From Echinarachnius parma (Eukaryota > Echinodermata > Echinoidea > Clypeasteroida > Echinarachniidae), in assembly GCA_037951105.1 (NCBI GenBank), contig JBAMJV010008504.1, positions 1-64,000 on the forward strand: a stretch of 64,000 nt of DNA, written 5' to 3'. The translations under genes were made by a program, and so were the position numbers. Of this stretch, positions 56,162 to 64,000 are shown one piece after another. How positions within the stretch are numbered: the stretch's first letter is position 1; the number at the start of each line of letters is the position of its first letter. The notes beneath the pieces are model-generated. The model made no database searches. It worked only from the letters and a program-made list of their open reading frames with translations, and was not told the DNA's origin.

Positions 56162-57555
56162 TTCTGAGTTTCTCTATACTAATTATGTTCAGTTCATTCC
56201 TTTTATTTGTAATTATTTGTATGTTTGGTTGTACATATTGTTTTTAATGATTACAAGTCATTGTTTACACATATCAACCGGTTGTGGGTGGGAGGGGGGG
56301 GGGGGGGGCACCCTAGGGTCACTCTCATAGGCAGGCTGCAGTAAACAAATTTGTGAGACTGGCAAAAATCATAAAATCATTTCTAGCTAAAATCTCACCA
56401 ATTAATCAAACTTAACATAACAGGGGGTTAGAATTGAATATAATTTAAAACTTACATGAGCTTTCCAATGTCAGAAGCACTTTAAATTCCAGTTTTTAAA
56501 ATATTTGATCTATGACTTGAAGCTCCAATCTGAGCCTGAGCTTTCTGACTGTGCAGCCCTCAACAACAGGTTTTAGAACAGTTGTTTACATGTTTAGGCT
56601 TGTCTGCCAGCCAGTATTATCAAAAGGCTGAAGGGATTATTTCAGAGATTAGTGTCTGAATGACCTAACTGACAATGGGTTCTGCAAAGTACTCTGACTT
56701 GTACTATTTGCAGGGGTGCAGCATTTCAATAGGTGTCTGGACAAGACAATAGTCAATACATGTGGCTTTTGTATCGCTTTCCAAAGTATATAACAATGAA
56801 TATAGGTCAATTTGTGACTCTAAGGAATTCTTTACAACCAGCTTTGAACTACTTATAAGATTAACACAATGATTCAATGAAGGCATGCTATAATTGTTTG
56901 TTGAACAAAGGCCAAAGCAATTATGCAATTTATACAGACATACACAGCATCAAATTGACCAATAGTGTGAAAAACATCTAGTTTTAAGGCTAGGTAGACA
57001 GGGGAAATCCCCAGTGTTTACTTGGACAATGAAGGCAGCTGACTATCAGGCTTTTTTCAAGGCAATGGAGTAAGGGGTTAATGCAGCATGCTGTTAACCC
57101 CTTGTCTTGTAGGGGTGGGGGGGGGGGGGGGGGGGTGCATGCTGTGTGCACCCCAAATGACAAAAAAACAATCACAAAGCATTATTAGGGTAACAAACTA
57201 AACATTTCAGCATTCTCTTTGAAGATATATGCCCATGACTTGGTAGGCTAACTAATGCATGACTAAAAAAACTCATGTTCTATGCAATTTGTATATTAGC
57301 GCATGGGCTCTTTCAGTCATGCATGCCAAGTCGTGGGCACGTCTTTGAAGAAAATGCCCCACTTCCCTTTCTATCATTGATTGATTCTCTCTCATTGACT
57401 TTGCACCAGTCTCTCCATTAGTACATGTACTTCAGCACTTTATCAAGGCTAAACAACATTATAGTCATGAGATAAAATCATATCCCAACTTTTCTCCTAC
57501 GAAGTTCCGTACATACTTAGTACTTGAAGAAAAAGACTGATTGACTGTTAGTTAT
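56162..57555. other. No gene; two poly(G) runs
   Basis: G-runs at about 56292-56308 and 57116-57136. Nothing else recognised. Confidence 0.5.
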
Positions 57556-57559
57556 ATAT

Positions 57560-58102
57560 TTAAAGGTAACGTTGAGTATCGGTAATTTCCAAAGTGCCCC
57601 CCCAAAATTAATTGTAACGGATTTGGTTGATTTCAATTCCATATGAAAGATCATCGAAAAAAAACATGGGAAATACATGTAATAATAATTCCCATTCAAA
57701 TGCTCTAATTGTTGTGAAATTTGCTTTCAAAATATTTATAAAAGTGATTGACGTCCGGCCATCACTCTTTAGAGAACGCTAGCGCGAGGCGCACGCGTTC
57801 TAGGTCCTCCGATGCGAACGGCGCTTGCGATCTTGCGATACACATGAATATGCGCGGTAACTATTACCGCGCATTACAGTCTCGTATCAGGAGGACCTAG
57901 AACGCTAGCGCTTCTCTCTAAAGTTAATTTGACACTTGAGTTGTAACGGCTCTTTTTGAATGATAACAGGGGTTTTACTTTGTCGTTTGTAATTGTGTAT
58001 ACTTTTCGAGCATGATGAAGTTATAACTATTAGTTTGTACCGTAATCGTGCAGGTTTTGGTTACTAAAGTTAAGTTTGACCAATACTCAACGTTACCTTT
58101 AA
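57560..58102 (+). mobile_element. TTAA MITE, family A variant
   Basis: TTAA ends with TIR AGGTAACGTTGAGTATCGGT and inverse 'ACTCAACGTTACCT'. The right third is family A ('GATAACAGGGGTTTTACTTT'). An internal hairpin of 'GAACGCTAGCGC' and 'CTAGGTCCTCC' with their inverses near 57890 is new to this copy. Confidence 0.75.
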
Positions 58103-58399
58103 TCTACAGGAAGTACATCAGTCTGATAATATATGTAGTAATAGCGATTCCTCTGGATGAACTGCTACCCAGGGGCCCGCACAGTGCACATTGTTATCCT
58201 TCTGTGTGTACATTACATACTGTACCAAGTATTCTCTATATACAGTAACTGTAATCGGCGCCGTACTACGCACGGCGCCTGGATAGGTTATCTCTATAGA
58301 TACTTCTTTAGTAAATTGATGTTGGGTTCAAAGAAAAGCAATCTACTCAAATGAAAGAATAGCAATAAATAAGACGTATTTTATTTCTTTTGTTGCAGA

Positions 58400-58957
58400 A
58401 AATGGGAGCACATCAAAATCAAGTGAGTGATTGATCCTGTCCTTCTGAAGATGATGGGGATGCCTTCAGCACGAGCCGTAGCAGTGTCCTGGAGCCTTCT
58501 GCTTAGCTGTCTACTCGTTACATCACCAACTGATGCTCTGTCCCTAAACTTCTCAGTCGGTATCGGCGGGAGTGTGGATGGCGGGAGCGGGGGCGACTGC
58601 ACGCACCCCGCTACCTGCATTCCACTCCCAGCAAACCTGTCCGACTGCCTCGGCACGCGGCTGAGCTTCGCGCACACGTCGCTGTCCCTCGCAAATGACT
58701 CCGCATCGTTGCTGGAAGTCGCGGAGAAGCTGATCATGTGGAGCGGGCTGCGCAACGTGCCCAAGTGCTGGGAGGTCGTGCAGCCGTTCATCTGTGCCGT
58801 ATACATGCCAAAGTGTGAGGATGGCCGGGTGGAGGTGCCTAGTTATGACATGTGCTCCGTCGTGCAGTCGCCGTGTCGCATCGTGGAGGTCGAGCGAGGC
58901 TGGCCGGACTTCTTGCAGTGCAACCAGGAGACGATGCCAGAGCAGTGTGATGTGCCA
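58400..58957 (+). CDS. SMO: Smoothened, first coding exon (signal peptide and CRD)
   Basis: The exon starts after TTTCTTTTGTTGCAG (58399), so a 5'UTR exon lies upstream. The true start is ATG at 58451 (MMGMPSARAVAVSWSLLL); an upstream ATG at 58402 opens an 11-codon uORF ending before it. Residues 1-29 are a signal peptide. Residues about 52-165 are the Frizzled-type cysteine-rich domain (CTHPATCIPL; LWSGLRN-like MWSGLRNVPKCW; CAVYMPKCED; ERGWPDFLQC). It ends at CCA before GTGAGT, phase 0. Smoothened is the seven-pass Hedgehog signal transducer; its CRD binds sterols. The order and spacing of Cys match the family. Confidence 0.93.
58402..58434 (+). promoter_or_regulatory. Upstream ORF in the Smoothened leader
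   Basis: ATGGGAGCACATCAAAATC encodes MGAHQNQVSD then TGA, 16 bases before the main ATG. Could lower translation of Smoothened if this exon is used as shown. Confidence 0.4.
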
Positions 58958-59458
58958 GTGAGTGACAACAAAACGTTTTTTGGAAGGAAAACCAAATTCA
59001 GCACCCTAAAAACTTGTTCTCAATAAATGTGAATATTATTGGAAATCTGTATTGACATACATACATACCTTTTCTTCAAATAATCACTTACTATACCATT
59101 GACAATATTACCAGTTTATCGCTTTTTAAAATTGACAAGCAGTGAGCTGACGACATTCAAGTAATTGCCAGAATTCATGCCACCATTGAAAAGCAGTCTG
59201 TGAATTGCAAAATTACACTGGGTTAACATGTCAAGGAGACTAAGCACTTCGGGTTTTCATTTTTCAAGACTGCAATCAAGCAGGTGTAGAAATGTATGAA
59301 ACTTGTCATTATTTGTAATGCATTGTACCTAATCTTTCATGAGTCTTTGGGTCCGTGATAATGGAATAAAATATAAAATCTGATGAAATATTTGTGAAAG
59401 TTGTTCCTCACTCCCCTCCATTAATAATTACATGTAATTACCTTTCAATGAACTGCAG
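58958..59458 (+). other. Smoothened intron
   Basis: Donor GTGAGT, acceptor AACTGCAG. No repeat recognised inside. Confidence 0.85.
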
Positions 59459-59668
59459 AATACATACAAAGATGTGACCTTTAACCTCACCGGTGAGTGT
59501 GAACCTCCTCTGGTTGCCACGGACAACGAGAAGAGTTGGTATGAGAACGTTGAGGGGTGTGGTATCCAGTGCACCAACCCCCTGTTCACTGCTGAGGACC
59601 ACCACAGCGTACACACATTCATCGCAGTCTGTGCTGGTCTATGTGTGATCTGCACTCTCTTCACATTG
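59459..59668 (+). CDS. SMO: Smoothened, second coding exon (linker and TM1)
   Basis: 70 codons, phase 0 at both ends: [37 protein letters not shown] (the hallmark linker), then [20 protein letters not shown] and FTL, the start of the first membrane helix. Donor TTG/GTAAGT. The next exon would start with the 'ADWRNS' loop; I do not find it before 64000, so intron 2 is longer than 4.3 kb. Confidence 0.93.
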
Positions 59669-60307
59669 GTAAGTCTAAAATCTCAACATTTAACCTGTTG
59701 CCGCGAAGTACTATATTTTGGAATTCCCAGATATAGTTAATACAGGACCAAACGATTGATGCAGGCAATGGGTTTATTATTCCAACAAGACTCAACAATA
59801 GACTTGATACATGATCCAGGACCATATTTAGAAACTTATAATTATATCGTGCTAATAATACAAATTTCATAAAGCTCACTTTTAGTGGCATGATCAGACA
59901 GATAAACAACTAATCCCCATAAACCGATGTTAACTTTTTGTTATTATTGTAGCCCATTTGTGCAAGTAAAAGCAATATATATTTCTCAATCCGTGGTTGC
60001 CTCAAACCTGAATTGGGGGTCCCAAACAAAGAAAGACATGTTACAAACGGTTGTTCATTTTGTCAAATAAACTTGGTTAATTACAATTGTGTTGACTTGC
60101 TATTAATTTAAGTCGCCTCGAGCCAGAGGGAGTCTTAGTAGGGACAGTGCTATTAGTTTGAGTGCTGCCTTTACCATCTTTTCCGTTTGGCCAGTGCAAT
60201 CACCAGTACAATGTTATTTTGTTTGTCCTCCTCCTCCCCTCTGTATCAAATCAAACCAGTACACTGCTTTCACGCCTACTTGTTTGTTCTCTGTCTTGAT
60301 AGGCTGC

Positions 60308-60350
60308 TTAAAGGGAATGGGTAACTTCGTTGCCACTTTCAATATAAATA
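60308..60350 (+). mobile_element. Left-end fragment of a TTAA MITE
   Basis: 'TTAAAGGGAATGGGTAAC' in the same duplicated context as the complete family B copy at 61160; the rest is lost. Confidence 0.45.
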
Positions 60351-60489
60351 TATTTTAAATGAAATGGATATTCAAAAACCCAAAACCTGTCCCATGCTTC
60401 TATCCAAGGCTTAATACAAATGCAACAATGTACATGTATGTGAGAAGTTGAGAACCACTAGATTTGTAAGAAAGTTTAGTGGATTTGTA

Positions 60490-60983
60490 GGGACACTGAT
60501 TTTCCGTTTCAAAAAAAGGCCATTTCCGTTTCAGAAAATCTGGAATTCCGTTTTTACCTGCCTGAAAAACGGAAATTCCGTTTTGCCATAGACTTTGTAC
60601 ATGTGAAAAACTGCAAATTCCGTTTACATAGAACTCCATACAAAATTCAATGAGTAGGGTAAAATCATGATTTTCACCCACAAATCATCAAAATTTGGGG
60701 GGAATGTGTCATGCCTGATATCAGGAAGGACTTACCACAGGCCAGAGGCAGAGAGTAAATATCTTTAACATTTATTCATTAATGATTAAGGCTGAGTTGG
60801 TTCAGTCCGTCACACTGGTTCCCGACCGTCACCATCGGGTCCCGGTTTCGTTTTTTTCGGAACGGGCTCCGAAAAAGAAAAGAAAAAAAAAAAAAAAAAA
60901 AAAAAAAGATTTTCTTTTTTTTTCTTTCCGTTTTCCGTTTCAAATGGTCAATTCCGCGATCGCGGAAAATCCGTGTCTCTAGA
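60490..60983. mobile_element. TIR element rich in TTCCGTTT, hAT-like
   Basis: Ends TAGGGACACTGATTTTCCG and, inverted, TAGAGACACGGATTTTCCGC. GATTTG stands on both sides. The interior repeats 'TTCCGTTTC' and its inverse, with an A-run at 60883-60907. The superfamily call rests on end style only. Confidence 0.55.
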
Positions 60984-61159
60984 TTTGGACAATGTTACTA
61001 AGTAGATCTTTTCCATTTAGTCAGTGCAATCACCAATACATGTTACTTTGTTTACATCATACCCCCCTCCTCTGTATCAAATCAAGTGACAACACTTCAA
61101 GTAGCAACCAGTACACTGCTTTCACTCCTCCTTATTTGCACTCTGTCTTGATAGGCTGC

Positions 61160-61540
61160 TTAAAGGGATCTAGTAACATTGTCCGAATCGGATCCACAAA
61201 TTTTACTTAGAACTTGTTAATTCTTAATATACCATGTTGTATTAATTTGGTATTACCAATACAGAAGCATGGAAGACTTGGAACAGGTTTTGGTTTTTCA
61301 AATTTCCCTTTAGTTAAAAATATATTTACAATCGAAGTGTACTGATGTTAAACTATCCACTGGATAGTCGTAACTGTGTACAAGGTCAGTGCTATGAGTT
61401 AGCGAATATCACTTTGCATTTTCGCTCATTACTCAACAATATGTATTCATTTAACAGGAAATGTTCACACATTACTTAGTGGACATATCAGACCACAAAT
61501 ATGTACACATGTTATCAACAAAGTTACTAGATCCATTTAA
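61160..61540 (+). mobile_element. TTAA MITE, family B, copy 1
   Basis: TTAA ends; left AGGGATCTAGTAACATTGTC, right 'CAACAAAGTTACTAGATCC'. The interior shares 'TCACTTTGCATTTTCGCTCA' with copy 2. Confidence 0.8.
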
Positions 61541-63357
61541 AGGGCATAGTGCGCAATCTGTTGGCACTTGCTAAAATTGATGTTGGGTGGGAAAATATAT
61601 TAATCTGACCATCTGACCCATCATTTCTTGGAGTGATGTTTGATGTTTTTTTGGGAGGAAATTAGTAATCACACAAACTGCCATTTTATGTTCTATTACT
61701 CCCTTTGCCATGGCAGTAGAAATATGGCTGAAGACATAATTATCATATAGTCGTACATTGTATTCAATTATGAATATCTAGGTAACGAAGAAAATTTTTA
61801 AAGTAGAAATTCAAAGGGAAAAGAATCAAGTTATTATGGTTTATTTTATGATAGAATGAGTTATTAAAGCAATTTGTGCAGTTAACAAGTCATGAAAGTG
61901 TTCAGTTTCATGTTTTATGAAAATGAAATTTTAGTGAATTGACCCTCCCCTTTACCATGAAATCGGCACAGCAAAGTGGCTCTGTGCGTGACGTAAGAGC
62001 CGGGCTTTGCGCTCCCGACAGCTCTAGCTCGAACGGCGATCTACACGCAATTGTTCATAGAGTGGACGCAGTTCTACTCTCTCAAAACGATTGAATATTG
62101 CCTGAATAATCAATATCTGACACACAGTTGTCCTCTCATGTCCTGAAACATATCCTAATGTCAATATTCATGTCATTATTGGCATTGAAAAAGTGTCAAT
62201 CTCCGTAAAATAACTGTTTACAACTCAATCCATTTTGCCAAATTGTTGTTCATATACACACAGAGATAGTATGAAAAACAAATCTATTATAGCTGTGTTT
62301 CAAAAGAAAATTACCTAGTAGAATCATGTTCCGAGCTAGAATTGCCTTTGTTATAACAATATATAATAGTTCTTATCCATTTCAATATGTCAATAACTGG
62401 TAGAATAGTGTATTTCTCACCGTTTTGTTTTGGTTTTGTTTCGTTTCGTAAAAGTTTCGTCCATATCGAGAAATACATGCAAGCGCACGATCGTATACCC
62501 GGCCGTATACTATGCATATGCCGTATACATATGCTAGCTAGCTAACACGTGCACTCGTTTGTTTTGATGCGCGCGCAGGAAATGTAAATCCGCCAGCGCT
62601 ATCAGCCGTATAGGTAATGTGGCTGCCAATGTTCAGAGAAATCGCGGATGAATCGTAACAACACAGGAGATCGCGAATCTAATTCACTCGACTTTTCAAG
62701 CTAAACCATGAAACTAGCCATGATAGATCGACTAAAGTAATAACTATTCTTCGTTTTTTTAAATTTCATTTGATTCATAATGATTATTAACTGTTTGTTT
62801 CCATAGTGGAAGTGGTAAATTCTCCGTCTGATATGTCAAAGTGAAACTACATGTTGGTAAAAAATCTGTGCAGGCCTCAGTACTTCACGACACAGTCGTA
62901 TAGTTTCCCCTTCTTTTTTCACCTTTTTTCAACTTTTTTTGTCACAAACAATACATTTGTTGGAATATCATGATGAAAATATAAATGAGAAGCAAATTAC
63001 AAACAATGTAGTATTATAATTTATTCTTGGTAAGGGAAAAATAGCACATAAGTTGAAGCTTGTCTTTCCAGCCTGGTATGTTATACGCTTATCTACATAC
63101 CACCGCGGCAGCCGCCTGGGCTTCAAGCCCGGTTCTTACGTCACAGCTAAAGGCCGTTTCGTGTAGCGATTGAGCGAATTTGTCCCTAGGAATAGGGTGA
63201 TGTTTTCACCCTAATTTCGCTTGTATGGACGCGTTATATTGTTTGAATGTCAGTCAAGCTCATTACATGGCTTATAAGCTTTCTGTAGATATAAAAATCG
63301 TCATATTTAGGGGTTTTCTTTGATTTTCTCCTTTAAAGAAAAGGACATGTGTCATGC

Positions 63358-63727
63358 TTAAAGGGACTTAGTAACATTGTCGAAATCCTCAAAATAAGAT
63401 TTTAATTCTAGCGGTTCCCTCATACCTTGTTGTATTCGTATAATTAACAATAAAATCATGGGACCGGTTTTGGTTTTTCAAATTTCCCTTTCGTTACAAA
63501 GATATGTACGATCAAAGTATTCAGATATGAAAAACTCCCCCAGAGTTTTGAAACCGTGTACAAAGTGAGTGCAGTGAGTTAGTGAAAATCACTTTGCATT
63601 TTCGCTCATTACTTGGCCATGCAATGTCCATTCGACTTTTTCACACAATACCCTGTGGACGGTAACAACAATATACATTGCATCAACCCTTCATCACTTT
63701 GTCAACAAAGTTACTTGATCCCTTTAA
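63358..63727 (+). mobile_element. TTAA MITE, family B, copy 2
   Basis: TTAA ends; left AGGGACTTAGTAACATTGTC, right 'CAACAAAGTTACTTGATCCC'. About 370 bp, noncoding. Confidence 0.8.
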
Positions 63728-64000
63728 TATCAAAAAAGGAAAATATTGATATTGATAGAACAATTAAAGCTACATGTACAAATGAAAATGTGAAATGAGT
63801 TTGGCCAATTTCTTCAAAGTTACTACATGTACTGTAGCTACCTTTAATTACTACTACTAGGCCAATGATTTATTTGTTTCCCCAGTTTGCATACCACACA
63901 GTAAGTGGCCCTCAAGAATCTGCTCAAACTGTATTCATTTGTTTGCTCATTGCACACACATCCCATTGAAATTATTGATTAAAAAGGAGGCTTGTCTCTT

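Larger units (their letters stand above)
59669..64000 (+). other. Smoothened intron, continuing past the window
   Basis: Contains a local duplication (60150-60310 and 61005-61163 share 'CAGTGCAATCACCA' and 'CTCTGTCTTGATAGGCTGCT'), a TIR element, TTAA MITEs and an inverted similarity between 'GTGACGTAAGAGCCGGGCTT' at 61990 and its inverse near 63125. Confidence 0.7.

Noticed and set aside
58427..58450. Longer Smoothened start at 58427
   Set aside because: The codon there is GTG; the first ATG in frame is 58451, which is followed by a good signal peptide.
63885..63915. Possible third Smoothened exon after a CCCCAG acceptor
   Set aside because: The translation does not match the expected membrane loop; no ADWRNS-like sequence found.

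Overview
The window is animal nuclear DNA. Genes have introns with GT..AG borders, coding density is very low, and most of the sequence is transposon debris: TIR elements, SINEs, a non-LTR remnant, an LTR element, foldbacks, minisatellites and many poly(G)/poly(C) runs. A Smoothened gene, KCTD-type genes and three TTAGGG units fit a metazoan. The repeat style (TTAAAGGG-ended MITEs, 'CAGTGGCGTAGC'-ended hAT MITEs, tRNA SINEs) suggests a marine invertebrate, perhaps an echinoderm or another invertebrate deuterostome. The species is inference only.

Host genes are few. At the right end (58.4-59.7 kb, + strand) are two exons of Smoothened: signal peptide, Frizzled-type cysteine-rich domain, linker and the start of TM1. 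The rest of the gene lies beyond the window. Two intact, intronless paralogues (5515-6549 and 33714-34733, both minus) encode proteins with two KCTD/T1-type BTB domains in tandem. A processed EF-1alpha pseudogene fragment sits at 41612-41958.

Layout: 0-5.3 kb, tRNA-like SINE palindrome, foldbacks and TTAA MITEs. 5.5-6.9 kb, KCTD-like gene 1 and a fragment of it. 7.4-10.9 kb, minisatellites and hairpins. 10.9-23.0 kb, a four-level nest: a TTAA MITE is split by a SINE; the SINE is split by an 11.1-kb TIR element with TA target duplications; inside that lies a 5.8-kb element with the same terminal motif, carrying SLC9A8-like (Na+/H+ exchanger) exons spliced to a new first exon, plus a hammerhead-bearing Penelope-type inverted repeat. 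23-33.5 kb, AT-rich DNA with three foldbacks or MITEs. 33.7-34.7 kb, KCTD-like gene 2. 35-38.4 kb, hAT-type elements, one filled by a 188-bp minisatellite. 38.5-41.6 kb, minisatellites and a TA-flanked element with about ten copies of GGTAACGGAAGGAC. 42.3-45.0 kb, a TIR element with a 7-bp duplication containing a reverse-transcriptase relic. 45.0-46.0 kb, a foldback. 47.0-47.4 kb, a SINE. 49.4-56.2 kb, a young LTR retroelement on the minus strand with nearly identical LTRs, one unusual 433-codon gag-like ORF, an array of 43-bp hairpins and no pol. 57.5-64 kb, Smoothened with TTAA MITEs in its flank and intron.

The most notable items are the gene-capturing TIR family, the pol-less LTR element with its hairpin array, the paired hammerhead motifs, and the tandem double-BTB gene pair.
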